Shown piece after piece: positions 24,623 through 33,259 of a DNA stretch of 64,000 nucleotides (position 1 is its first letter; every line of letters begins with the position of its first letter). The stretch comes from Streptococcus suis (GTDB taxonomy: Bacteria > Bacillota > Bacilli > Lactobacillales > Streptococcaceae), in NCBI RefSeq assembly GCF_019856455.1, contig NZ_CP082205.1, positions 496,001-560,000 of the forward strand, written 5' to 3'. The notes below the pieces were generated by a model, which worked only from the letters and a program-made list of their open reading frames with translations, was not told where the DNA came from and did not search any database. The position numbers and the translations under genes are program-made.

Positions 24623-24823
24623 TTACTTACGACGAAAAATGAGAGGTAGGTAGGCTAGTCCTAAGAAGTAGATTGCTCCAGCAATCAGCAGTTGTATCCA
24701 GAATTTCGCTTGGCTGATGGTATGCCAGATGTCTGCTCTGCTATTGCCCCAAAGCTGAAAGAGGACAAAGAGCGGGATAAATATAAGAGTAGAGATAAGG
24801 GCTTGACGTGTATTCTTTTTCAT
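24623..24823 (-). CDS. Small two-helix membrane protein
   Basis: The 66-residue product has two hydrophobic segments (ALISTLIFIPLFVLFQLW and FWIQLLIAGAIYFLGLAYLPLIF) and a basic end RRK. It sits between the single and double DUF3278-like genes, 14 bases from each, so it is part of the same operon. AAGGAAG precedes the ATG. No named family was recognised. Confidence 0.68.
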   Translation of the reverse strand: MKKNTRQALISTLIFIPLFVLFQLWGNSRADIWHTISQAKFWIQLLIAGAIYFLGLAYLPLIFRRK

Positions 24824-24837
24824 GGTTTTTCTTCCTT

Positions 24838-25371
24838 TTATTTGTTTGCGAGAATTTTCTTTTGTAACTGCTTCTTACAATAGTAGTAATGGATGAAGGT
24901 GATAGCTCCTGCAACAATTAGCCGACCTAGTAGGAGGGTCGGGTCTGTTAGTTCTTCAAGAAATACAGACCATTCTTTATAGAAAGCAGGGGCAGTCGTG
25001 GAAGCCAGGAAGGCCCCGAAAAATATAGCACGACTACTTTTTACAAGAGATTTATTGAGCTTGGTCACATCAATCTCATCCTCATAGCTTTGACTAATGC
25101 CATTTTTCAAGGCAAGGTGGGAAGCTAAGGCTTGCGTGAAACCAATGATCAGTATATTGGTTAGGGGGAGCAGAAAGCCAACTTTTTCAGGTTGTCGTAA
25201 GGCGATAAGAAGTGCAATTGTATTTCCTATTACTAGGATAGGAAAAACAATCATGACAATGGTGTTACTGAAGCGATAGCTTTCTTGCTGCCGCATTTCA
25301 TCCATGGGTCCGCTGATAGAATAAAAATCCTTGGTTGCTTGATTGAGAATTTTTGTAAATATATCTTTCAT
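24838..25371 (-). CDS. DUF3278-like membrane protein, single unit
   Basis: The 177-residue protein has the conserved FYSISGPMDEMRQQESYRF near residue 16, then helix pairs (TIVMIVFPILVIGNTIALLIAL, FLLPLTNILIIGFTQALASHLA) and DEIDVTKLNKS, the counterpart of the DVEEL/DVDEL segment in the duplicated paralogue. The ATG at 25371 has AAGGAGTTTATC, partly inside the end of the regulator gene. An earlier in-frame ATG lacks a site. It is probably controlled by the adjacent XRE repressor. Confidence 0.75.
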   Translation of the reverse strand: MKDIFTKILNQATKDFYSISGPMDEMRQQESYRFSNTIVMIVFPILVIGNTIALLIALRQPEKVGFLLPLTNILIIGFTQALASHLALKNGISQSYEDEIDVTKLNKSLVKSSRAIFFGAFLASTTAPAFYKEWSVFLEELTDPTLLLGRLIVAGAITFIHYYYCKKQLQKKILANK

Positions 25372-25381
25372 GATAAACTCC

Positions 25382-25570
25382 TTATTCATTCCAAAAGAGA
25401 CTATTAAGATCGGTCTGTAAAGCCTTGGCTAGGTTGATACAGAGGTCTAGCGAGGGGTTGTACTTGTTGTTTTCAATCATGTTGATGGTCTGCCTGGATA
25501 CGCCGATGGCCTTGGCCAGCTCCAGCTGGGAAATACCTAACAGTAGGCGATAATCTTTGACACGGTTCAT
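25382..25570 (-). CDS. XRE-family transcriptional regulator (small Cro/CI type)
   Basis: The 62-residue DNA-binding protein is essentially one helix-turn-helix: LLLGISQLELAKAIGVSRQTINMIENNKYNPSLDLCINLAKAL. It resembles the short YozG-type regulators. AAAGGAGGGCAC precedes the ATG at 25570. An 18-bp inverted-repeat operator covers its -10 box (TATAAT on the minus strand), which implies autorepression, and three more copies lie upstream. It heads the operon of DUF3278-like membrane proteins. Confidence 0.88.
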   Translation of the reverse strand: MNRVKDYRLLLGISQLELAKAIGVSRQTINMIENNKYNPSLDLCINLAKALQTDLNSLFWNE

Positions 25571-25585
25571 GTGCCCTCCTTTCTG

Positions 25586-25603
25586 TGTCAATTATATCTG
25601 ACA
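25586..25603. promoter_or_regulatory. Operator 1 (XRE autoregulatory site) with -10 box
   Basis: TGTCAATTATATCTGACA. On the minus strand this reads TGTCAGATATAATTGACA and contains TATAAT 16 bases before the ribosome-binding region of the XRE gene. A bound repressor would block its promoter. Confidence 0.8.
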
Positions 25604-25618
25604 CAATTGTCTAAAAAT

Positions 25619-25910
25619 GAGGGGAGTGGGAAAGAACTCGACCATTTACAGAAGAGTTCGTCAACAATTTTTCGTTTTAAGTTGTTGAGCTGAAACAGTC
25701 TGGGGATAGACTGTTTCACTCCCACCCCCGCATAGCTCCAACAGTCAGAGTAGTGACTGTTGGAGGTTGGAAATGAAGCGAACTCTGTTCGCCTCAGTCG
25801 TAGAGGCCTGATTTGGAGTGTAAAACACGAACAAATCTGCCAATCAACCACTGCGCTGAGATGTTGACACTAACTTTGAGAAGCGGTGCTGGACTTGAGC
25901 CCAGCCTCTT
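25619..25910 (+). repeat. Dispersed intergenic repeat, copy B (short form)
   Basis: About 290 bases from GGGGAGTGGGAAAGAACTCG to GCCCAGCCTC, in the same orientation as copy A but lacking about 110 central bases. It lies between operator 1 and operators 2-4, as if inserted into an operator array. Confidence 0.85.
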
Positions 25911-25918
25911 TAAAATAT

Positions 25919-25936
25919 TGTCAATTATATCCGACA
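25919..25936. promoter_or_regulatory. Operator 2
   Basis: TGTCAATTATATCCGACA, differing from operator 1 at one base. It sits at the border of repeat copy B. Confidence 0.72.
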
Positions 25937-25973
25937 TACAAGTGTAAAAAAATGTGGGAGACCTCCCTGTTGA

Positions 25974-25991
25974 TGTCAACTATATGTGACA
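25974..25991. promoter_or_regulatory. Operator 3
   Basis: TGTCAACTATATGTGACA, 55 bases after operator 2 (start to start). Confidence 0.72.
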
Positions 25992-26029
25992 TGTTTCTTT
26001 ACTGTTAGTATATACCTGTTCATATAAGT

Positions 26030-26047
26030 TGTCAACTATATTTGACA
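26030..26047. promoter_or_regulatory. Operator 4, upstream of rsmH
   Basis: TGTCAACTATATTTGACA, 56 bases after operator 3 and about 45 bases before the rsmH -10 box (TGGTACAAT at 26091-26099, an extended -10). Confidence 0.72.
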
Positions 26048-26108
26048 GTTTTTTTGTAAAAAGTTTGCAACAACTTTTTGTATTGTTTTGTGGTACAATA
26101 GAAAAGAT

Positions 26109-27059
26109 ATGAGCAAGGAATTTAATCACACTACTGTTCTCTTGCATGAAACAGTAGATATGTTAGACATCAAACCGAATGGAATTTATGTAGATGCAAC
26201 GCTGGGTGGAGCAGGGCATAGTGAGTATCTGCTCAGTCAGTTGACGGATGGGGGGCATCTTTATGCCTTTGATCAGGATCAGACTGCTATTGATCATGCC
26301 CATATTCGCTTGGCATCCTACATTGAAAAAGGACAAGTGACCTTTATCAGGGACAATTTCCGCAATCTCAAGACTCGCTTGGCGGAGCTAGGCGTAACAG
26401 AGATTGATGGGATTTGTTATGATTTAGGAGTATCTAGTCCACAGTTGGATGAGCGGGAGCGTGGCTTTTCTTACAAACAAGATGCTCCGCTTGATATGCG
26501 GATGAATCGTGAGGGACATTTGACGGCTTATGATGTGGTCAATAACTATGACTATCACGACTTGGTACGGATTTTCTTTAAATACGGTGAGGATAAATTT
26601 TCCAAGCAGATTGCTCGTAAGATTGAACAGGCGCGTGCGGTCAAGCCGATTGAAACAACGACTGAGTTGGCAGAGCTGATCAAATCTGCCAAGCCAGCCA
26701 AGGAACTTAAGAAGAAGGGGCATCCTGCTAAGCAGATTTTCCAAGCTATTCGGATTGAGGTCAACGATGAGTTGGGAGCAGCAGACGAATCTATCCAGCA
26801 GGCCATTGACTTATTGGCTTTGGATGGCCGGATTTCTGTGATTACTTTCCATTCTTTAGAAGATCGTTTGACCAAACAACTCTTCAAAGAAGCAAGTACG
26901 ATTGATGTTCCAAAAGGTTTGCCATTTATTCCAGACGACTTGAAGGCGCCACTTGAATTGGTCAATCGTAAGCCTATCTTACCTAGTCAAGAAGAATTAG
27001 AGGCAAATAATCGCGCGCATTCAGCCAAACTGCGTGTAGCTAAGAAAGTACATAAATAG
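26109..27059 (+). CDS. rsmH: 16S rRNA (cytosine-1402 N4) methyltransferase
   Basis: SAM-dependent methyltransferase acting on the 30S decoding centre. The 316-residue protein opens [15 protein letters not shown] and has the SAM motif [16 protein letters not shown] (about residues 28-43). The family segments [14 protein letters not shown] and [16 protein letters not shown] follow. The ATG at 26109 gives the standard N-terminus; the site before it is weak (GAAAAG). It starts the rsmH-ftsL-pbp2X-mraY division cluster. Confidence 0.95.
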   Translation: MSKEFNHTTVLLHETVDMLDIKPNGIYVDATLGGAGHSEYLLSQLTDGGHLYAFDQDQTAIDHAHIRLASYIEKGQVTFIRDNFRNLKTRLAELGVTEIDGICYDLGVSSPQLDERERGFSYKQDAPLDMRMNREGHLTAYDVVNNYDYHDLVRIFFKYGEDKFSKQIARKIEQARAVKPIETTTELAELIKSAKPAKELKKKGHPAKQIFQAIRIEVNDELGAADESIQQAIDLLALDGRISVITFHSLEDRLTKQLFKEASTIDVPKGLPFIPDDLKAPLELVNRKPILPSQEELEANNRAHSAKLRVAKKVHK

Positions 27060-27069
27060 GAGAGAGTCT

Positions 27070-27393
27070 ATGTTGCAAGAAAAACGTAGAGAAGCCACTA
27101 TGCGGGTTATCGGTGATAAAATTAGAACCTTCACACGTGTAGAAAAAGCCTTCTATTCAAGCATCGTATTATCTGGATTAGCCCTTGCGATAGGAATTAT
27201 CTTTATGCAAACGCGGCTTTTGCAACTTCAATCTGGCATGGCCAAAGTCAATCAAGATATTAGTCAAAAACAGATTGAAATTAACGATGCAAAGCAAGCT
27301 GTCAATGAATTGACACGTTCAGCTCGCTTGATGGAAATTGCTGAAAAAGCTGGATTAACTTTTAATAATGACAATATTGGAGTAGCCGAATAA
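27070..27393 (+). CDS. ftsL: Cell division protein FtsL
   Basis: Bitopic divisome protein, 107 residues. A short cytoplasmic N-terminus is followed by one membrane helix (AFYSSIVLSGLALAIGIIFM, about residues 32-51). An extracellular coiled coil follows (LLQLQSGMAKVNQDISQKQIEINDAKQ type). AGGAGAGAG lies before the ATG, and the stop overlaps the pbp2X start by one base. It would pair with DivIC/FtsB to bring PBP2X and FtsW to midcell. Confidence 0.9.
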   Translation: MLQEKRREATMRVIGDKIRTFTRVEKAFYSSIVLSGLALAIGIIFMQTRLLQLQSGMAKVNQDISQKQIEINDAKQAVNELTRSARLMEIAEKAGLTFNNDNIGVAE

Positions 27394-29642
27394 TGCCCAG
27401 AAGAAATAATAAACTCTTGCGGTATGTCTTGAAAAAACGATATATTCCGTCAAAAAATCGTCGAAGAGTAGGACAGAGCCTACTTCTTTTGACGGTTTTC
27501 GTCTTTTTTCTCTTTTTAATCAACTTTGCCTATATTATCGGCACTGATAGTAAATTTGGGGTGGACTTGTCAGAGAGAGCTGATGCGGTACACCAGCGTG
27601 AAGTTACCGTTCAAGCTAAACGGGGGACGATATACGACCGTACAGGAATTCCTATTGCAGAAGATTCAACGACCTATACAGTCTATGCAATCATTGACAC
27701 AGAATATGTGTCAGAACTGAAAAAAGTTTTGTATGTGCAGTCTTCTCAGTTCAGCAAAGTAGCAGAAATCTTTAAAAAGCATCTCGGAATGGAGACAGAT
27801 TATGTTATGGAGCAGCTGAATCAACCGAAACTGAAGCAGGTGTACTTTGGGACCTTAGGTAAGAATATCTCCTATAGTACAATGTCATCAATCCAAGAAG
27901 AGATGAAGGCGGCAGGTATTGAAGGGATTGCCTTTGACGCTAGTCCAGGACGGATGTATCCGAATGGAAATTTTGCTTCAATTTTTGTCGGGTTAGCTAA
28001 TCCGGTTGAAAACAAGGATGGTAGTTATAGCTTACAGGGTGTGAGTGGTTTGGAATATTATCTGAATGATATTCTAGCTGGTCAAGACGGAAAGGTTATC
28101 TACGAGAAAGATAGTCAAGGCCGTGTCCTACCTGGGACAGAAAAGGTTGAAACGGAGACAGTAAACGGGCAGGATGTCTATACGACAATTTCAGCCGATC
28201 TGCAACGTTCTCTTGAAACCAATATGAATACCTTCTTTGATAACGCCAAAGGGCGATATGCGAATGCAACTTTGGTTTCAGCCAAGACGGGTGAAATACT
28301 GGCGACGACCCAAAGGCCAAGCTATGATTCAGATACCAAAGAAGGTCTGGGACAAGAAGGCCTACTAGAGCGGTCACTCTTATATCAAGAGGCCTTTGAG
28401 CCTGGTTCAACAATGAAGGTGCTAACAGTAGCGTCAGCTATCGATAATGGAACCTTTGATCCAAATGCATATTATACCAATAATGAGTACGTTATTGCAG
28501 ACGCGAAAATCAATGACTGGACCCTCAATGCAGGTTATTCAGCTGTGACTCTCAATTATGCGCAAGGCTTCTCCCTATCCAGTAACGTTGGGATGACCTT
28601 ATTGCAGCAACAGATGGGAGATGAAAAATGGCTAAATTACCTCGCTAAATTCCGCTTTGGCTACCCAACGCGTTTTGGTATGGGGGACGAGGCGCCAGGA
28701 ATGGTACCAGAGGATAACATCGTTTCTATCGCCATGTCAACGTTTGGTCAGGGAATTTCTGCAAACCAAGCACAGATGCTTCGTAGTTTTACATCCATTG
28801 CGAATAACGGTATTATGCTAGAGCCTAAATTTATCTCAGCTCTTTATAATCCTAATACAGATACAGCTAGAGTTTCTTCGAAAGAAGAAGTGGGAAATCC
28901 AGTTTCTGAACAAGCTGCCGACGATACACTTCGCTATATGATTAATGTCGGTACTGACCCTGTTTATGGCACACTCTACTCACATGATTTACAGGGGCCT
29001 GCAATTCAGGTTGACGGCTATGATATTGCAGTCAAATCAGGTTCGGCGGAAATTGCCAGCGAAGATGGTCAAGGGTACATTAAAGGCGCCTATACCAACT
29101 CTGTAGTAGCCATGATCCCTGCTGAGGACCCAGAATTTATCATGTATGTGACCATTCGCCAACCGGAAGTATTAAATGTCCTGTCTTGGCGTGACATTGT
29201 CAGTCCTACACTGAAAGAAGCGATGCTGTTGAAAGACAATTTGAATCTGGATTCACCTGCACCAGCATTGACCCGGGTTGCTAATGAGACAGAGTATCAA
29301 TTGCCAGACCTCATTGGTAAGGCACCAGGCGAGTCGGCTGAGGAACTTCGCCGTCAATTAGTTCAACCAGTTATCCTTGGAAACGGTGCTGAAATTAAAA
29401 AAGTTTCAGTCGAAAAAGGAAGTAACGTAATCGCCAACCAACAGGTTCTACTCCTGACAAATAAATTCGAAGAAATGCCAGACTTGTACGCAATCACCAA
29501 AGAGAATATGGATATATTTGCTGAATGGACTGGTATTGAAGTGACCTATAAAGGAACGGGTTCAAAAGTAGTCGACCAAAGTGTAGAGGTTGGTACCGCT
29601 TTGAATAAAACCGAGAAAATAACAATAACCTTAGGAGACTAA
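27393..29642 (+). CDS. pbpX: Penicillin-binding protein 2X (septal transpeptidase)
   Basis: Class B PBP of 749 residues: N-terminal membrane anchor ([21 protein letters not shown]), dimerisation domain, transpeptidase domain and two C-terminal PASTA domains (from about residues 633 and 692). Active-site motifs are STMK (Ser339, Lys342), SSN (396-398) and KSG (548-550). The residue after KSG is Ser551, where Thr is usual. I recall T551S being reported in beta-lactam non-susceptible S. suis. It works with FtsW at the division septum. Confidence 0.96.
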   Translation: MPRRNNKLLRYVLKKRYIPSKNRRRVGQSLLLLTVFVFFLFLINFAYIIGTDSKFGVDLSERADAVHQREVTVQAKRGTIYDRTGIPIAEDSTTYTVYAIIDTEYVSELKKVLYVQSSQFSKVAEIFKKHLGMETDYVMEQLNQPKLKQVYFGTLGKNISYSTMSSIQEEMKAAGIEGIAFDASPGRMYPNGNFASIFVGLANPVENKDGSYSLQGVSGLEYYLNDILAGQDGKVIYEKDSQGRVLPGTEKVETETVNGQDVYTTISADLQRSLETNMNTFFDNAKGRYANATLVSAKTGEILATTQRPSYDSDTKEGLGQEGLLERSLLYQEAFEPGSTMKVLTVASAIDNGTFDPNAYYTNNEYVIADAKINDWTLNAGYSAVTLNYAQGFSLSSNVGMTLLQQQMGDEKWLNYLAKFRFGYPTRFGMGDEAPGMVPEDNIVSIAMSTFGQGISANQAQMLRSFTSIANNGIMLEPKFISALYNPNTDTARVSSKEEVGNPVSEQAADDTLRYMINVGTDPVYGTLYSHDLQGPAIQVDGYDIAVKSGSAEIASEDGQGYIKGAYTNSVVAMIPAEDPEFIMYVTIRQPEVLNVLSWRDIVSPTLKEAMLLKDNLNLDSPAPALTRVANETEYQLPDLIGKAPGESAEELRRQLVQPVILGNGAEIKKVSVEKGSNVIANQQVLLLTNKFEEMPDLYAITKENMDIFAEWTGIEVTYKGTGSKVVDQSVEVGTALNKTEKITITLGD

Positions 29643-29643
29643 C

Positions 29644-30642
29644 ATGCAATTCGCACTTATGTCGGGATTGGTAGCTTTTCTAGCAACCGTTCTCTTAATC
29701 CCACGATTTATTACATTTTATCAAGCCAAACGCATCGAGGGGCAACAGATGCACGAAGATGTGAAACAACATCAGTTTAAGGCAGGTACACCAACAATGG
29801 GGGGAACAGTTTTTCTCGTTGTTGCGATACTTGTCAGCTTGTTGTTTGCAACGGCCTTTCAACTGTTGACGGGTGGTGTCCTTGCCATCCTCTTCATCCT
29901 TGCCCTTTATGGTGTAGTAGGATTTTTGGATGACTTTTTAAAAATTTTCCGTAAAATAAATGAAGGTCTTAATCCTAAACAAAAGCTTGCTCTACAAATT
30001 TTAGGAGGGATTGTCTTCTACTTTGTCCACGTAAGAGGAGCAGGTGGCGGAGAATTGAATGTATTTGGTCACATGGTACATTTGGGAGTTCTCTATTTCC
30101 CATTTGTTCTGTTCTGGCTGGTCGGTTTTTCAAATGCAGTTAATTTGACAGATGGTATTGATGGATTGGCTTCTATCTCAGTTGTTATCAGTCTTCTAGC
30201 TTACTCTGTCATCGCCTTCAATGAGCAAAAATTTGATATTCTTCTAGTTTGTGTGACCATGATTGGTGGCTTGCTCGGTTTCTTTGTTTATAACCGTAAA
30301 CCAGCGAAGATTTTCATGGGGGATGTGGGAAGTTTGGCTCTCGGTGGTATGTTGGCAACTATTTCAATTGCTCTCCGTCAGGAATGGACCCTCCTCCTTA
30401 TCGGCCTGGTCTATGTCATTGAAACATCCTCTGTTATGTTGCAAGTTTCATATTTTAAATACACCAAAAAACGCTTTGGAGAAGGTCGTCGTATCTTCCG
30501 TATGACTCCTTTTCATCACCATTTGGAGCTTGGAGGTTTGACCGGAAAAGCTGAAAAATGGAGCGAGTGGAAAGTTGATTTTTTCCTCTGGTCAGTCGGT
30601 CTCATCATGAGCTTGATTACCCTAGCTATTCTTTATCTATAA
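29644..30642 (+). CDS. mraY: Phospho-N-acetylmuramoyl-pentapeptide transferase
   Basis: Integral membrane enzyme making lipid I from UDP-MurNAc-pentapeptide and undecaprenyl phosphate. The 332 residues form about ten helices. Conserved catalytic segments are GTPTMGGT (about 49-56), FLDDFLK (about 97-103), [13 protein letters not shown] (about 166-178), and the loop [13 protein letters not shown] near residue 290. It begins one base after the pbp2X stop and ends the cluster. Confidence 0.96.
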   Translation: MQFALMSGLVAFLATVLLIPRFITFYQAKRIEGQQMHEDVKQHQFKAGTPTMGGTVFLVVAILVSLLFATAFQLLTGGVLAILFILALYGVVGFLDDFLKIFRKINEGLNPKQKLALQILGGIVFYFVHVRGAGGGELNVFGHMVHLGVLYFPFVLFWLVGFSNAVNLTDGIDGLASISVVISLLAYSVIAFNEQKFDILLVCVTMIGGLLGFFVYNRKPAKIFMGDVGSLALGGMLATISIALRQEWTLLLIGLVYVIETSSVMLQVSYFKYTKKRFGEGRRIFRMTPFHHHLELGGLTGKAEKWSEWKVDFFLWSVGLIMSLITLAILYL

Positions 30643-30650
30643 AATGTCAG

Positions 30651-30675
30651 AAACAGCAGAAATGCTGTTTTTTTA
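30651..30675 (+). terminator. Terminator after mraY
   Basis: AAACAGCA/TGCTGTTT hairpin followed by seven T in total. Confidence 0.85.
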
Positions 30676-30677
30676 CC

Positions 30678-30709
30678 TTGACAAATATAGTCGGGGGGGG
30701 GGGTAAAAT
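30678..30709 (+). promoter_or_regulatory. Promoter with an 11-G tract in its spacer (candidate phase-variable switch)
   Basis: TTGACA (30678-30683) and TAAAAT (30704-30709) are 20 bases apart, and the last 11 spacer bases are all G (30693-30703). With 8 G the spacer would be the optimal 17. Slippage of the tract would therefore tune or switch the downstream gene. Confidence 0.7.
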
Positions 30710-30735
30710 AGAGAGAGAATTGGTGGAGGATAAAA

Positions 30736-31569
30736 ATGGAACAATTCAATCAAGAACAGTTATATGGAGTGGTTATTCAAACCATGACAGCTGCTAGTCA
30801 ACTTCCTATGGTTAAAGTCAATCGGGAAGAATTTTTGAAGACTCGTTTTAAAGATAGTCCCTATCTAGATAAAATTATTGCGGATGGACCAACGGCGGTC
30901 TTCACTACAAAAGCTTTGCGTAAAGAAGCTGAAAAAATCATTAATGATATGACTACGAAAACATCTTTGATTTCTTTCGCAGCTGGTTTACCGGGGAATC
31001 CATTTACAGCGGTGGCGGCAGGTACTGCTGATATAGCTCAGTATTTTGGTTTTGCCTTGAATTTGTCGCAACAAATCGCTTATCTTTTTGGTGAAGATGA
31101 ATTATTTGTTGGTGAAGGGAAGGAAATTTCAGAAGAGGTTCAAATCCGCATTATTGCCTACATTGGTGTCATGTTTGGAGCAGGTGGTTCAGCAGTTCTT
31201 CTCAATAAAGTATCCAAGACAGTCGGAGCTAATATCGGTAAAAAAGTAGCTATGCAGGCTTTGACCAAGACAACTTGGTATCCCTTGGTGAAAAAGGTAG
31301 CCGCAGTGATTGGTGTGAAAATTACCAAAAAGACTGTTGAAAAGACGATTGCCAATGCAGTTCCTATTTTGGGTGGTCTAATTTCAGGAGGTTTGACCTA
31401 TTTTACCTTCCAGCCCATGGGAGGGATGTTGGCAGACACATTTGTGAAAAAAATAAATGGTGATTTTGATGGCGAATTAGAACTCACTGAGGCCTTTAAA
31501 GCAAGTTTGGAAGAAGAGAAGGAACTTGGAATTATTGAGGCAGAATTTACTGAAGCAAGTGAGAGTTGA
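30736..31569 (+). CDS. EcsC-family protein
   Basis: The 277-residue protein matches the EcsC family: KTSLISFAAGLPGNPFTAVAAGTADIAQYFGFALNLSQQIAYLFG (about residues 76-120) is the typical core, with more hydrophobic segments near 145 and 205. A GGAGG site precedes the ATG. The gene stands alone between two terminators. Its promoter carries a G11 tract in the spacer. EcsC proteins have no settled function; a link to membranes or secretion is only suggested by the name-giving Bacillus locus. Confidence 0.78.
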   Translation: MEQFNQEQLYGVVIQTMTAASQLPMVKVNREEFLKTRFKDSPYLDKIIADGPTAVFTTKALRKEAEKIINDMTTKTSLISFAAGLPGNPFTAVAAGTADIAQYFGFALNLSQQIAYLFGEDELFVGEGKEISEEVQIRIIAYIGVMFGAGGSAVLLNKVSKTVGANIGKKVAMQALTKTTWYPLVKKVAAVIGVKITKKTVEKTIANAVPILGGLISGGLTYFTFQPMGGMLADTFVKKINGDFDGELELTEAFKASLEEEKELGIIEAEFTEASES

Positions 31570-31571
31570 TT

Positions 31572-31593
31572 AGGACGGGTATCCGTCCTTTTT
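31572..31593 (+). terminator. Terminator after the EcsC-family gene
   Basis: AGGACGG/CCGTCCT hairpin with a GTAT loop and a T run. Confidence 0.85.
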
Positions 31594-31648
31594 GCTTGTC
31601 CACCTAAATCGTGCTATAATAGAGGGCAGTACAACTAAAGAGGGAACT

Positions 31649-32992
31649 ATGAAATTTACAGATATGAAACTCAAGCCTTATATTCAGGAGGCTTTGAAAG
31701 AAATTAACTTTGTCCAACCGACAGAAGTTCAGGAGAAATTGATTCCAGTTGTTTTGTCAGGGCGAGACTTGATAGGGGAATCAAAAACAGGTTCGGGTAA
31801 GACCCATACCTTCTTGATCCCGATTTTCCAAAAATTAAATGAGGAATTGGACCAAGTTCAGGCTGTTATTACAGCCCCATCTCGTGAACTGGCTACTCAG
31901 ATTTATCAAGCGGCACGCCAGTTGGCTAGTCATTCGGACATCGAGGTTCGTGTGACCAATTATGTTGGCGGTACGGATAAGAACCGTCAAATTGACAAGC
32001 TTCAAGCTAGTCAGCCTCACATTGTTGTTGGGACACCAGGGCGTATCTATGATTTGGTCAAATCAGGTGACCTTGCTATCCATAAAGCAAAAACCTTTGT
32101 GGTGGATGAGGCAGATATGACCTTGGACATGGGCTTTTTAGAAACAGTTGATAAGATTGCTGGTAGCCTGCCAAAAGACTTGCAATTTATGGTCTTTTCA
32201 GCGACCATTCCGCAGAAACTCCAACCGTTTTTGAAAAAATACTTGTCCAATCCAGTCATGGAACAAATCAAGACCCATACGGTCATTTCAGATACCATTG
32301 AAAACTGGCTGATTTCAACCAAGGGGCGTGACCGTAATGCTCAAATCTTGGAAGTAACCAAGCTCATGCAACCTTACTTGGCCATGATTTTTGTCAATAC
32401 AAAGACACGTGCAGATGAATTGCATAGCTATTTGACTGCGAACGGTCTTCGTGTCGCAAAGATTCATGGGGATATTCCTCCACGTGAGCGCAAGCGGATG
32501 ATGAACCAGGTGAAAAACTTGGACTATCAGTACATTGTTGCAACTGATTTAGCAGCACGTGGGATTGATATTGAGGGCGTCAGTCATGTCATCAATGATA
32601 CTATTCCACAAGACCTTTCCTTCTTTGTTCACCGTGTGGGGCGCACAGGTCGTAATGGTTTATCAGGTATTGCCATTACCCTTTATCAGCCAAGCGATGA
32701 TGCAGATATTCGAGAGCTAGAAAAACTCAATATCAAATTCTTGCCAAAAGAAATGAAAAATGGCGAATTTGTCGATACCTACGACCGTGACCGCCGTGCT
32801 AACCGTGAAAAATCTCGTGAAAAACTAGATTTGGAAATGATTGGCTTGGTCAAGAAGAAAAAGAAAAAAGTCAAACCAGGCTACAAGAAGAAAATACAAT
32901 GGGCTGTTGATGAAAAACGTCGCAAGACCAAGCGAGTTGAAGCGCGTGCAAAGGGTCGTGCAGAACGTAAAGCCAAGCGTCAAACCTTTTAA
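31649..32992 (+). CDS. cshB: DEAD-box RNA helicase (CshB-like)
   Basis: ATP-dependent RNA helicase of 447 residues. Motifs in order: Q-motif region FVQPTEVQ, motif I SKTGSGKT, motif Ia PSREL, motif II VDEAD, motif III SAT, and in the second RecA domain ARGIDIEG and HRVGRTGR. The tail is very basic (KKKKKKVK, then alternating K/R), as in CshB-type helicases of cold adaptation and RNA decay. The ATG follows AGAGGGAAC; a promoter TTGCTT-17-TATAAT lies just upstream. CshB rather than CshA is inferred from length and tail. Confidence 0.85.
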   Translation: MKFTDMKLKPYIQEALKEINFVQPTEVQEKLIPVVLSGRDLIGESKTGSGKTHTFLIPIFQKLNEELDQVQAVITAPSRELATQIYQAARQLASHSDIEVRVTNYVGGTDKNRQIDKLQASQPHIVVGTPGRIYDLVKSGDLAIHKAKTFVVDEADMTLDMGFLETVDKIAGSLPKDLQFMVFSATIPQKLQPFLKKYLSNPVMEQIKTHTVISDTIENWLISTKGRDRNAQILEVTKLMQPYLAMIFVNTKTRADELHSYLTANGLRVAKIHGDIPPRERKRMMNQVKNLDYQYIVATDLAARGIDIEGVSHVINDTIPQDLSFFVHRVGRTGRNGLSGIAITLYQPSDDADIRELEKLNIKFLPKEMKNGEFVDTYDRDRRANREKSREKLDLEMIGLVKKKKKKVKPGYKKKIQWAVDEKRRKTKRVEARAKGRAERKAKRQTF

Positions 32993-33009
32993 AGTAATCG
33001 AGGAAAAAG

Positions 33010-33246
33010 ATGTTACAAAACATTCTAAGTTTTTATTTACAAGGATTGCTAATAGCTTCCTTGTTGATTATCACTTCTAGTCTGGTCTGGTTTATCTGGC
33101 GTGCGACAAAGGGTGTGGATAAAACCTTGCAAGAACGACAAGATTTCTTGTTTGATTTCTTGTTTGATTTGTTGATGATTAATGTGATGACAATCCCCAT
33201 TGCAGCCTTTGGAGTAGTGGGAATCTTATTAATGTTTAAAGCGTAG
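33010..33246 (+). CDS. DUF4059 small membrane protein
   Basis: The 78-residue protein has two membrane helices (LLIASLLIITSSLVWFIW and LLMINVMTIPIAAFGVVGILLMF) around a short charged loop (KGVDKTLQERQD). This small streptococcal family is usually found directly before trxB, as here with a gap of 13 bases. Its function is unknown. A GAGGAAAAAG site precedes the ATG. Confidence 0.82.
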   Translation: MLQNILSFYLQGLLIASLLIITSSLVWFIWRATKGVDKTLQERQDFLFDFLFDLLMINVMTIPIAAFGVVGILLMFKA

Positions 33247-33259
33247 AAGGAAAAAGTAT

